From Onchocerca lupi (lineage: Eukaryota > Nematoda > Chromadorea > Rhabditida > Onchocercidae): DNA of 64,000 nucleotides. The translations under genes and the position numbers were made by a program. A model generated the notes under the pieces. That model was not told the DNA's origin. It made no database searches and was given only the letters and a program-made list of their open reading frames with translations. Location of the stretch: NCBI GenBank assembly GCA_028564675.1, contig JAOVVO010000011.1, positions 124,001 through 188,000 on the forward strand, given 5' to 3'. Below, piece by piece: positions 35,176-46,803 of this stretch (its first letter is position 1; every line of letters begins with the position of its first letter).

Positions 35176-38100
35176 ATGGAATCACAATTGGAAAAATTGG
35201 CAGATGAAATGTAAGAATTGATTATTTCTGTTACTTATCACTACTTTGCCAAAGTATATATACCTATTTTCCCGGACTTGAAAGTTGGCGATAGACTTGA
35301 TAGGATATAGAATGTAAAAGTTGAATACGTGAAGAAAGCATAAAAGTTACATTTGTTTTGATTAGAAGAAACAAATTATCACACTATACGACCAGTAAAC
35401 CTGATAATTTTACCCTGTCTCGATATTCTTATGAAATTTTTCAAAATTCTATCAACGATTTAGCGAATGAGATTGAAATCATCTATTGGAATTTTTTGCT
35501 TTATATAAGTTTAACAGATGCAGTTTATATCTGCTTCTTCTCTCAACAAGGAAAAGATTCTTCAATTTAAGAAATTTTAGAATTATACGGATAGTTTTAA
35601 ATGATAAAGCAAACTTTAGATAAAAGAAATAAAAAACTCTTTGAGATGCAATGACATTCGTATTGAATGCAATAATATTTTCTATGCTTTCAGGATGTCC
35701 AATGAACAAGTGAAAGGGATGCTTTGTGTCGATGAATCAGGCTTAAATGTATGTAGTCGTGGCACATTGAATAATGCATCAGGTGATGCAGCGGTTGATT
35801 TATTAAAACTTGCTAATAATTTGGAACCAGATTTACCCATATCATCCATTGTCATTGAACTTACAGGTTTTTCGTTCAATTATTTTATTTTTATTTTTTC
35901 TTCTAATGAAAATTATTAAATTATAATGAAGATAGAGATTTTTCTACCATATCTCTAAAATACTACCTGTCACTAGGAATAATGGAGTGATTGAAAGTTG
36001 ATACTAGCTGTCGGAATAATCGAAGAAGATGAAATCGGTAAATCCACAGAATTAATCCAGGAAGAGTTAGCAAATCTTGCAGCATAGTGGAAACTGATTA
36101 CTATTGGTGCATATGTAGTGAGTTAAAATACTTATTAACCGTTTTGCGGAAGCTATCAAGAATTCGGAAAAAGTAGCTGAATTGAAAGATTTGCTGCGAA
36201 TACTTTGCCATAAAACGTCATGTGAAGACGAATGTCGTTTGCTAGTCAATCAGTTGCATCATTTTATCGAAAAATTAGAGCCATACTCTGTTCAAATCGA
36301 AATCGGAAAATCGAACATTTCCGTCGGATAAATGTGATTTACGGAAAAAAATGGATGAAGACTCAACGCATGATTTGATATTTGAAGAGTGTCAATTCGC
36401 GACACAGGAACTGAAACGTGAAACTCAGCAATGATTGTAATGATTTATTTCAAAGAAAATTTATAGTTAGTGAACAATTTGCAAGGAAAATGCGATCTGT
36501 TGCTTGCAGAATTTATGCCAGAACTTATAGAAGAGCTCGATAAACTCCTACAAAATACAAAAGCATTCTAAATGGACATTGTCTTTGCAAGCGTTTAATC
36601 GAGCCACTAATTATATCGAAAGATTACGATATCAATCCTTTAGAAGGAAACAGTGGTAACATATTGCGGATGTAGAATAGTTTTGTGAAACCATGGATGA
36701 AATCACGCTGGAAATATTCTGAAATCAAAAAATTTGCAAACGTAGGTATCGGGATGCTTTAAGCAAAAAAAAAAAAAAAGAAATAAAGCACGATTAGTTG
36801 ATTCAGTTCTTCAAAAAGTTCTGGAAAATATTTTATATCATAAATTTTGTCAAAAATTGTCCTATGAAATAAATCTTTGCAAAAATTTAACGGTGACTTA
36901 TATGCCGAAATTCTTAGCTTGAACAATTATTCACTAGAATCAGCATGATATTTGCAAATTTCTGCAAAAACAAAATATAATTGGAATACAAAATGTAATT
37001 GGAATACCATATGTGAAATATCAAAAGTTATGATGTCTCAATAATTCGTATAACGTGACTTCATTTAGTTATTGTACAGTGAATTGAAAGTCCATATACA
37101 TCTTTAAGGATTCTTGACTTTTTTCCCTTTATTTATTAATTTAAAATACCTGATTTGTCGTCGCCATTTTTGCATATTTGTTTTCTTCTTTTCTTTCTTG
37201 TGGAGATGTGGTCTTCTGGATGATTTCCATCCAACTTCTATCGAGTGATTTGCGTGTACTAACATAGAGTTCGAGGCGTTTTGTCTTTTCTTTAACAATT
37301 CTTTTTTTCATCTCTTAGTGCTGTCATAATTCTTTTCGCGATAAGTTTGGGTCCGGACATTCTCTACATATTTTTTATTTCGTGATAGTTCCCCGTATCA
37401 CAAGAGTTTTTTATATCGTTTATCTTTTAAATAGCTTTTTATCAGTTTTGTTGCTATTATTTTTGATGCTGTTAAAAGGATCTTAACTCCATCGAGAATT
37501 TTTATGAAGTTTCCTTTTATTTTTCCTGAGATGAGGTAATGTCTAATCTGGCAACACAACCAATAAAAGAAAATTTTATAAAACTTCTCGATGAGAGGTT
37601 AAGATCCTCAATTTAACATCGGATCCCATCGCGAGAAGAATTACGACAATATTACGAGATGGAAAAGAGAATTGTTAAAGAAAAGACAGAACGCCTCAAT
37701 TTTATATGGGTCGCTCGAATTACTAGACAGAAGTTAGGTGGAAATCATCCAGAAGATCACATCTTCACAAGAAAGGGAAGAAGAAGAAAACTGATATGCA
37801 AAAATGGTCGATAATGAATCAGGTATTTTAAAACTGATAGATAGAGGGAAAGAAGCCAGGATTACTTTAGAGATGTATATGGACGATTTTCAATTAACTG
37901 TTCAACAGGTAAATGAAATCAATTTTTCAAAGAAAGACAGAGGATCGCAGTTGTTTAGGCAATCGTAGCAACCAGCAGCAGACTAGTCCAGTAGAACAGT
38001 GCGATTACTACTATTATAACGGTTCCACAACGAATACGATTGCTTTAGATTGCCCTCTACTATTAATTCCCATTCCTGGTTTTTTGTGCTTACCAATTCT

Positions 38101-38633
38101 TTCTGGATCATTTACTCACAGCTTTCTTCTGTTCAACTCAACTAAACGAGTAAACTACTAAAATTATTATTATTTGTGGAACATCAACAACTCAAACGAA
38201 TAGCTTCCAAATACTAGCTGTAATATCTCTTATCATGGTATATATAATTGATAATCATAAAAGCTACTTGAATTTTTGAATCATAAATCAAAATTATTGG
38301 AACAGATAACTTCGAGTGACGTTTGAAGCACATTCCTGTATTATGATTGTGTAATAAATATTCCAAAATATTCTTGTGCAGTAAATCATACTTTCGTTGT
38401 TTATTGGTAAGAAAAGTGTCGTCTTTGATTTGGGCAGAAAGTTCAAGTATTTGAGTTTTTAATTGGCACTTTTTTCTTTTTTTTAAATCGATTCTTTTAT
38501 CGATAAATTCCATACCATTAAAATTATAGGTATCGATGGTAATGCACTCTCTATTACAAAAGAAGGAGTCTTAACAACAGCGGTACATCGTGTTGACAGG
38601 AAAAGTCGTGATTTTGATCAAAACTCGGAATAG
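35176..38633 (+). CDS. lamtor5: Ragulator complex subunit LAMTOR5 (HBXIP-type), 103 aa
   Basis: Exons: 35176-35210, 35694-35866 and 38530-38633 (TAG), 312 nt in phase. The protein starts MESQLEKLADEM. VKGMLCVDESGLNVCSRGTL and then GNALSITKEGVLTTAVHR follow, collinear with human LAMTOR5 (91 aa), including the GVLC-D-x2-GLN-x4-GTL and the I-x5-G-x3-AVH blocks of its roadblock-like fold. LAMTOR5 is part of the pentameric Ragulator that anchors Rag GTPases and mTORC1 on lysosomes. The C-terminus is extended by about 12 polar residues. A CTTTTAG acceptor 28 nt before the ATG fits trans-splicing. Intron 2 is 2663 bp, far longer than most introns here, and is full of repeats and eroded coding-like sequence. 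The last exon was found only by homology across this gap. Confidence 0.9.
36000..36760 (+). pseudogene. Eroded coding-like sequence in LAMTOR5 intron 2
   Basis: Short protein-like stretches in shifting frames are broken by stops. Examples are EAIKNSEKVAELKDLLRIL, LLVNQLHHFIEKLEPYS, CDLLLAEFMPELIEELDKLL and RLRYQSFRRKQW. The composition is less AT-rich than the neighbouring introns. The parent family is not recognised; a dead mobile element or a decayed gene copy are both possible. Confidence 0.4.
37111..37852. mobile_element. Large inverted repeat with decayed coding content in LAMTOR5 intron 2
   Basis: The left arm (about 37111-37520) and right arm (about 37562-37852) are inverted, diverged copies. 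GAATTGTTAAAGAAAAGACA at about 37661 has its complement at about 37285, and AACTTCTCGATGAGAGGTTA pairs with TAACTCCATCGAGAATTTTT. The right arm reads in short frames MSNLATQPIKENFIKLLDER, then EELRQYYEMEKRIVKEKTER and GGNHPEDHIFTRKGRRRK. This suggests two head-to-head copies of a coding fragment, possibly from a retroelement. The left arm holds about 90 bp of extra sequence. No integrase or transposase motif is visible. Confidence 0.55.
38214..38513 (-). CDS. Antisense open frame of 99 codons in LAMTOR5 intron 2, possibly DP-like
   Basis: The frame is uninterrupted and protein-like: IDLKKRKKCQLKTQILELSA, a charged linker, then LSVPIILIYDSKIQVAFMI. The order of a basic coiled coil followed by a P-x-I-I-x3-D-S-K-x2-V strand is weakly reminiscent of the dimerisation and marked-box part of DP transcription factors. 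There is no DNA-binding domain and no splice partner. It could be a captured fragment or chance; the assignment is tentative. Confidence 0.2.
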   Translation of the reverse strand: MEFIDKRIDLKKRKKCQLKTQILELSAQIKDDTFLTNKQRKYDLLHKNILEYLLHNHNTGMCFKRHSKLSVPIILIYDSKIQVAFMIINYIYHDKRYYS

Positions 38634-38639
38634 ATCGAA

Positions 38640-40660
38640 AATCCCATTCGTAATCTAGAATTACAGTTTTGTCAGAATTATATCTGTTTCGTCTGTGATA
38701 TCCCACAAAACGATGCAGGAACGAGCACTGTCCAGTTATGATCTATTTCACAAGCTAAGCGCTTTCAATAGACACACGCCACTTAATATAAATGTTTTGA
38801 TCTACTACCGAGAAATCAGTCAAGGGTACATCTATAAAATATTTTCTTACACATTACAAGCTTTCTCCAAAGAATTATTGGTTGCATGCGCTGTACTATT
38901 ACCATTTCGGTCAGTTGACCTGAATGATCCTGTTTATCATCTGATTTTCATGTAATTTAAATCGATTTCATGTGTTTAATAACATGCTTCTACCGCAACT
39001 ATTTTCATGAGAATAGTACTTGTTTTTAGAAAAATTGAACACCTTACTTCCGCTTTATTTGCAAGTCTGCAAACGATATTATTCGAGCGAATACTTCTAC
39101 CACTTTACCAATACAAATCAGTTCAGCTTTCAAAAACGATCAACTAGATTTATCCGAGACAATCATTTATGTTTTGATCAAATTGCTGGTTGAATGCATT
39201 TCCTACGCAAGCAACAAAATATTTTTAGTTACTGGACAATCACACCACGACAATTATTTTATTTCACTGTCATGATCTGCTGGAAAATTTTATTTTATTT
39301 ACAGAATCAAGATTCCATCCAGAACAAATGGAAAAAGACATAACTTTCTGCCGGTGATTTCCAACAACTTGAAAAACAATTGGAGAAAAGACGAAAAAAA
39401 CATCATCGCAATAAAACATTGTACAAGAAGTAAGAAACACACTTTCGAATGAACAAAAAAAATCCCATACAAAGTAGAAAGAAATATATTTCTTGCACAT
39501 TCCGGAAGATCTTACTATCGCATTTTACATAAAAAAGAACAATCTATTTTAAACTATGCGAAAAGGAAAGCATTCATTAAAAATTTCAAAAGTATTGCAG
39601 ATTTACCAACAGATATAATATTTCAACAATTAAGAAAGGAGAAAATTTATATGATTTGTTGAAACGAAAAAATTGGCTTTGTGAGATTCAATTATATCCA
39701 CTGACATAATTCATCCCCCCTCCCCCTCCTTCCCAGCAACAATGTTTGGATTCTTTCGGAGACAAGACTTTACTGCAAAATAGTAGATTATCACGAATTT
39801 GTGAGAGAGTGAAATAAAAATCAGGGATGAGAGTGTAAATGCGGCTACCGTTCCGGAATGATACTTGAATACAACAGATGCGAGAAATGGATATGTGTCC
39901 AACGTCACAAGTAGAACATCTGCTCAAATACAAAATACAAAAACACCATTAACACTAAACATCATTAGCAAGTATAATAACAGTAGGGCAAATCGTAATT
40001 ACTTTGTAGTATGAACTTATCACACATATGTTTTCTTTCAAGTATTTTTCCTATCTGTCTCATCAGTATGAAAATCCCTAAAATCAACATCGACTTTTCC
40101 AAGTCTTTAAAATTTTTAAATTGGTTTGTAATAATCAATACATTATAGAATAGAGAAATGATCAGCTGGCTAAGATGAAATGAAAGACGGAAGATCTTAT
40201 TGGGCGTAAAAAGACTGAAGGCTTATTTTTTTTAGAGACCATTAATTTACGCGAGGATAAAAAAGTTCTAGTGAGGTAATCAGGTGTTCAGTAAACAAAA
40301 GCGGAAACAGGCTTGTTCCGCACTGCGAAAACTGCTGCATCAATATATTGATAAATAGTTCCGCAAAAACGATCAAAAACATAGACCAACGGAACTGGTT
40401 ATTCAATTATCGGAAATCAGGTGATGCAACTGTTCCGAGAGATCTAGATCAAAATTCTGGATGTGCTGTCAATTGATCCTAATCATTAATGTCTATCGGC
40501 TTCAACCTAACAAAAAGAAAATCATTGTACAAAACTTTCGGAACAGCTATCGTTGCATACAAATCTGGAACCAATTATCTTACACAATATTCGAAATTTT
40601 AGTTCTATCAAAGATCCACCGCCGTCAGGAATGCACAACAACTAAGAAATAGATTTATCC
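38640..40660. other. Eroded coding-like region downstream of LAMTOR5
   Basis: No intact gene. Plus-strand pieces such as NIFLAHSGRSYYRILHKKEQ and FIKNFKSIADLPTDI (about 39470-39630), and YKTFGTAIVAYKSGTNYL (about 40520-40580), have protein-like composition but are separated by stops. The base composition resembles the decayed sequence inside LAMTOR5 intron 2, so one large dead element may span both. A GCGGAA/TTCCGC inverted repeat lies at about 40301-40320. Confidence 0.35.
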
Positions 40661-42306
40661 CTAACTAAATGAACCCGCGTTTTGTTATTTGCTTAGCAAG
40701 TAAGCAAGATGCAATTTTTGAATAATTGAGATTTTCGTACTTTTCAGATGAAATTTTGTTGGGTAAATTAGATGTTATAAAGGAACAACAAAAATAACAA
40801 CGAAAAAAAAAAACACGTGAACGCACATATTCACTGACCACCGCGTGTTTTGCAAAAATAATAAAATAAAAAGACATTTGTTGCATAGAGCATTCCTACA
40901 TTCATAATCAAACATTTTTTCAATCAGTGAATTTCAGAAAGAAACACACAATTATAATATGTACAGCAACATTTAAAACATTGTTAACATTGCACTCTAC
41001 CTGAAGAAAGACCATTTCCTAACCAACTATACCTAATTACAACACGAATGGAACTCAAACTGCCAAATTAAGACAGATAAATTCGATGTCAAAGTGATCT
41101 CTATATTCGAGTCCCCAATACTTTTTGATTCAAATTTCAATCTTAGATTCTTAATTTTCCGCAATTATACAAGCTTATATCGCCAATTTATACCGAGAAA
41201 TTCGAATTGGCAAAATCAATCTCTTGAAACTCTTTCTTTTTTTTAATGCCAACACTCACAAAAATCAGCTCTCTTTTTCCAAGAGTATTCTAAAAAAAAA
41301 AAAAAAAAAAACTGCGTACAAAGAATGGATGACATTGGTAGTTGCTGATTCTCGACTTCGGATGCAAGAACAGAAAACAATCACTTGCATTGGAACATTT
41401 CTTTATGCTCATATTTCTTCAACTGCAAATTGAAAACTAACGAATTCAGAATTAAACAGTCGATAATTAGCAATCACCAAACGAAAGAACTGTCAAAAGT
41501 ATACAGAATTTACAGGAAGAAAGAAAAAGAAAAGACATAAAGAAGAAAGGAAATAAATTAAAGAATGGAAAATTACAATCAAAAAAAAAAAGAAAAAAAT
41601 TATCAATTTAAAGTCATCTTTTCCTCGTAACTTTAACAACAAATTAAACAAAAAATTATTAAATCAGTCTCCTTAAACCAAAATTTATACAACGAAAGAA
41701 AGCTATCTTCTTTTTTGAGATTTTTAAAATATGCAAATCTCGGTAGAAAATGATGTATTTTTTAAACAAAAGTACTACTCGTTTGAATTCATAAGATAAG
41801 CTGTCTACATTTTTAAAACATTACATAAGATTTATTAACAACTGATTCGCCTCTAAATATTTTATGAATTCAAATAACTTTTCAATGAAGAAGATTTACA
41901 AAATCGAATTATTTAAAATTATCTAACGAACAGCTTAATAACTGATTCGCCTCTATATATTTTATGAATTCAAATAACTCTTCAATGAAGAAGATTTACA
42001 AAATCAAATTATTTAAAATTATCTATCGAACAGCAAGGCAGTTCATATTTTTTTGGAAACAACTGAAAATTTTACAAAGCTTATACGAGTAAAAACACAT
42101 TCGAAATTGGAAAGAAGCAAACAAACAACAAAAATTTTAATAAATCAAGAAAGAAAGAAAACAGGCACTCACTTTTCAGGCTGCAATAGTCCCTTAATCT
42201 TTCTCCTTCGTCATCTCAACGAGTTTCCTTTACTCCCATTCATCGTAACTAAAACAAGTTGTCCGAGATATGGCAAAACAAAATTCCTGAATGCATTTTC
42301 CTCTGC
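40661..42306. other. Intergenic and probable 3' flank of the SUP-26-like gene
   Basis: No exon seen. The main structure is the tandem duplication at 41838-42036. Poly-A runs occur at about 41291-41310 and 41581-41591. Confidence 0.45.
41838..42036. repeat. Recent 100-bp tandem duplication
   Basis: Two adjacent copies (about 41838-41937 and 41938-42036) start AACTGATTCGCCTCTA and differ at only a handful of positions. They lie 270-470 bp beyond the stop codon of the SUP-26-like gene, possibly in its 3' UTR. Confidence 0.85.
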
Positions 42307-45300
42307 TTAGTTTTGTTGCATTGATGGCGCTGATGCTTGTGAAGGTGGAGGTTGAGGCGCTGGAGGTGGTGGTTGACTGGTATAGATAACTTGACCGGAT
42401 GCTTGATTTGTTGGTACTCCACCACCACCAGCAGCAGCAGCAGCAACATTTGCAGCATCTGTATGTATAGCAGCTAATTCTGGAACAAAATTTTGTAACG
42501 GTGTCGCAGATGTCACCACTGCACCAATCATATTCGGATCTGTCGCTGCCTACGAACAAAAAAATAAAAATAAACTTTTTTATAAATTCCTGAAGATTTT
42601 AAGAATATTTATATCTAACATCTCATCGAATAATGTCACTGAATCATGTAAAAAAAGTTTTGCAATTGTAAGTATTCACCAGCGCTTGATTACTAACTAA
42701 AATTGCTGACATGCGACAGTGAAGTAATAGGCAGTGCTTAAATTTCGAAACAAAACAACTTTGCACGATCGTGAACATCGCAGCATTAAACGGATGTAAT
42801 GAAATGCATCTTATCCATTCGAATTTAAATGAGAAATTTTTTGAAGTTTATTCCATTTTGCCGCGACTGCTATGCTGAAGAGGTTAGAAGAACAGGGCTG
42901 ACCAAAAAATAAGGAATTCCACATCCAAGATCTTTCTTCATAAGCAAGTAATATTAATATTAAGCAGAGGTGCAAAAACTACCTGGACGCCATATGGCCA
43001 TGGATAGAGTGGAACTGTATAGGCTTGCATAGCAACCTGAGGAATTGCTGCACCAGCAGGAGCCTGATTAGCTGTCATACTTGTACCCGGTCCAATGTTC
43101 GCTAATTCAGCTGATGGATGTAACATTGCATTAGCACCTTGAAGTGATAAATTTTGCATTTGAGCAGCAAGGTTTCCCATCGGAGCATCTCCATAACCTG
43201 CAATTTGTTTGGTAGATGTGAATTACATATTTTTTGATATAATATCATCTCCAAATTTATGCCGTTCATTTTTCTTTTCGTTGTTCGCTAGTCTTTTATC
43301 GGGTCACGACAGTTAGATTCCTATGTAGATAATGTAAAAAATCCAATTTTGAACCTACCTGAGAAAACATGATATTGAGGATGTGGACTGTAGACATAAG
43401 GCGATGGTGGAGTTAGCAGATACTGGTAATTCGGATTGCTACGGATATATTGCCCGCTTTGATCATAAGGTGGTGTTGCAAAACATGGTTGCTAAAAGGT
43501 AAATTAATTTTTTTTCAAAAAGATACACAAAGACATCTTTAAATATATCCAGACACAACTGTACGCTGAATGCAGAGAAAAAGTGAACTGAAACCTACAG
43601 TAATCTCAAGATGTGTAAGGCTATTATACAATCCTGGTACGTTTTGTAAAGGTCGAGTTTTTGTCTTCTTATTACTATCTGCATATTTCACCATCAATGG
43701 CAAACTGCAACCCGGAATAATTTTTTTCCCATTCATTTCCTGTAAAACAAAATAAGGGACAAAATTATTCAGCACAAATACTTCAAGCGAGCTAAATTAA
43801 TTAATCGCTCGATAGTCGAGTAATTACTTTGATAATTTTTGCGCATAATTCTTCATTATCCATCCGAGCGAACCCGACACATCTGCTCGAACCATCACCA
43901 TTCTTCAATACCCTAGTACTGATTGTTGAACCATAACTTTCCAGTAGCTTTTGCAAATCTCGTTCCGTATAATTAGGTGGTAAATTTGCCAAGTACAAAT
44001 TTGTCGGATCTTGTTCCTGTTGCTGAAAGAGGCTATTTTGGTTGTTTGGACTCAGCGCCTGCAATGAAAATTCGCCCGTTAACGTTCCTCATGGTAGTGT
44101 TAAAAATGTAATTCTCCCGAAACAGCTGCTGTAAACACTTTTAAAACATTGGTTAATTACAAGTGTAATAAATAAAAAACAAAAATTAGTCGATTATAAC
44201 TCCTTCTTTCCGTCTAATTCTCGTTCCATTTATCTCTGCCTATTTTTTCACTAATCAATGACTTATTTCTCTTAATTTTTAACAATTGAACTTGTGTTCC
44301 GCTCTTTCTTCATCTAAAAAATCTTTCTCTACTCTTATTTCCTCCTCAAGAGAGGGAAAATTAGGAAGAGATAGGCTAAAAGAATTTTATGTCACAACTA
44401 AAAACTTTTCAGCACTAACTACCCATGTAATACTTATCACCAAGCTTCAATAGAAATTTTTCAAAAAAAAAAAAAAAAGATATATATATATATGTAAAAA
44501 AATATGCACACCAAGTCTGAAAATTTCTATCCATTTGAATTATTCAAATTACTAAATATTACAAAAAATCTAAGAATAACTAAAATCGCTCGTAATCAAT
44601 AATTACCTTAGCCATTTGTGCTCGCACTTTTCCTTCTTGATTCAAACCTTCAACTGCACGCAGTGCATCACCTGCTTCCTCGAAATCAACGAATCCATAA
44701 CGTTTACATTGTCCAGTTGTTTTATCCTTTAATAAAAACTCTTGTAATTTACTAATTTTTATAATTTAAATATCTGGTTAAAGAAATGCAAAACTCTGAC
44801 AAAAAAATAACAAGACTTTATCATTTATTAGAATGTTAATTCTTCGTTTCAATAAATAACCAATTCAATAATTAGCACTGGAAAAAATATACAGGAGTTT
44901 CAATTTGCCAGGTGCAGCGCATATTTTGAAAACAAATAACTGAAAAGCGAATTCACAGAATCTTACCATAATTGCTTTCGTTGATGCTATTCGGCCGAAT
45001 TTCGCGCACATATCTTTTAAATCTTCATCAGTTGTATTTTGGTCAAGTCCACGAATGTAAACATTGGTCTAAACGAAAACAAACATATAACTGCAAAACC
45101 ATAAATCTTCATTCCTAAAAATTATACTTCTTTTGAAAACAAATTTTAATAGATGTTCTTAAAAGATGTGACAAGAATCCTAAAAAGAAAAAAAAAATTC
45201 GGCAAAAATCCAAGAAAAGAGCTATTTCTTTTTAGTACACCTACCATATTTTCTATCAAGTGTATTAAATGCGATCAAAAAACAAAAATCTATTTTTCAC

Positions 45301-46803
45301 ATCAAATATTTTCTTAACTAACCAAGCTCAGTGATGGAACCGGTGAACCAGTACTGTTCCTACGAGTACTTATACCCGAATTCCTCAGACCACTGCGCGA
45401 CTGCATTCCGTCATTTGTGCTCCCATAACCATTGCACATGTTTTGTTGCTGTAATGAAAAGCGTAACAAATTTTCATTTTTTCTAACAATTTTAAGACAT
45501 CGAAACCTAGAAAAACATTTTTAAATGAAAATTGTCCATTTTTTGCCTTTGAATGGATGGGAATAAAAGTCATTCTTCACATATTTTGTAGTGTTTTTTC
45601 TCCTCAAAGTTAATTCATACAACCAAAATGTTATTTCGATGAACCAGCTTTTCCATGTATCAGTTTGAAGCAATTACAGTAGTAAATCTTAATAACACAT
45701 GGACCAAAAAAGACTAAAATCGTCGAAAGAACATAGCAAACGGTCGCTTGCTTGTGTGTGAGTTTTTTAAAATAATAAGCTAAGCCTCAATAAACAAAAA
45801 ATCTAAAAAGGTTATTGCAGACAAATTTACAAAAGATCCATGAAAATGCTGAGGTCGAGTGAAATTTTGTCCCGTATATGCATTCACATGAGCATTCGAC
45901 CGATATGGAGAAGGCGTATGTCCAAGTACAGCTGATGATATCCCTGCCGACCTAAAATCCGTAAAATCTCATATGATTCGAGAAACAATAGGATAACAAA
46001 AGTGAGTAATCTCAATAATCACTAACAGTTTCGGAAAAATAAAATATTTATTTCCAAAATTGAAATATTTCCCAAATTTGAAGAGAAAAAAAATATCAAT
46101 GAAGATATTTTATGCGAACTCACAACAGAATTTCTCCAAAATTCACGATTTTACAAAATAAAACAAAAAGACAAAGTTCTTTTAAAATACATATATATAT
46201 ATATTATAAAACAAATTCTATCTAAAATATACATAACAAATGATTTTCTGTCAAAATTGATTTAAATTTAACATCTTTGCCAATAAATTTTTTCCCTTTT
46301 TTTTTAAAGAACTTGACAAAAAATATCGAAATTACACTAAAATTAATTTTCATAAAAATACTTACCCCATATTGGAGATGCGAAGATTATTGTTGATAAC
46401 TGTATTATTACGATTAATACTACTGTTGTTATCGTTATAATAGAATGAATATGTAGAAGTAGCAGTAGTAGCAGTAATAATAGTAGCAGAGTAGTAATAG
46501 TAGTAGAAGCAGTAATAGTAGCAGTAGTAGTAGTATTAGTAGTAAAGCAGTAGTAGTAGTAGCAGTAGTGGTAGTATCAGCAGTGGTAGTAGTAGTAGTA
46601 AGTAGTGGTAATAATAATAGTACTTAAACTATTATATCTATGCGAGTAAGCATCAGTTAAAGGTGTACGACGCGTTTGGAGTGGTTTCGCTTCAAATTCG
46701 TTGTTTTTGCTGCTTATGCTGCTGCTGCTGCTGTTGTTGTTGTTGTTATTTTTGTTGTTGCCGTTATAACTGTTGCTGACTTGCCCAGGATGCTGCGCGC
46801 AGA
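42307..46803 (-). CDS. sup-26: Two-RRM RNA-binding protein of the SUP-26 / RBMS (Alan shepard) family
   Basis: Exons: 46624-46803, 46366-46399, 45831-45951, 45323-45448, 44967-45068, 44607-44726, 43828-44058, 43599-43739, 43359-43491, 42983-43197 and 42307-42549 (TAA); all phases agree. They give at least 547 aa, with the true start further upstream. The N-terminus is Asn/Ser-rich. RRM1 runs from TNVYIRGLDQNTTDEDL to the RNP1 motif KRYGFVDF. RRM2, after QQQEQDPTNLYLANLP, has RNP1 RCVGFARM. The linker and motif order match RBMS1-3 and C. elegans SUP-26, a translational repressor in sex determination and a regulator of synaptic growth. The C-terminus is Pro/Ala/Gly/Gln-rich with an Ala5-Gly4 run. 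The two 5'-most exons are less certain; the tiny 34-nt exon was chosen on phase, and an ATG at its end could instead start a shorter protein. Confidence 0.88.
46452..46620. repeat. Imperfect (TAG)n / (CTA)n trinucleotide repeat in a SUP-26 intron
   Basis: About 170 bp of TAG, CAG, TAA and GAG-interrupted triplets lie between the first two modelled exons. Read on the coding strand it is (CTA)n, which translates to Tyr/Thr runs but meets stop codons. The exon model therefore places it in the intron. Confidence 0.75.

Noticed and set aside
35930..36060. A closer last exon for LAMTOR5 after the acceptor at about 35980
   Set aside because: It puts the frame into an early stop and lacks the conserved AVH motif, which is present at 38530-38633 in the correct phase.
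42230..42559. 109-codon minus-strand frame overlapping the last SUP-26 exon
   Set aside because: Out-of-frame shadow; the phase set by the upstream exons selects the Pro/Ala-rich frame ending at 42307.
46366..46620. Tyr/Thr-repeat coding extension across the (CTA)n tract
   Set aside because: In-frame TGA and TAA codons interrupt it; splicing around the repeat keeps phase.
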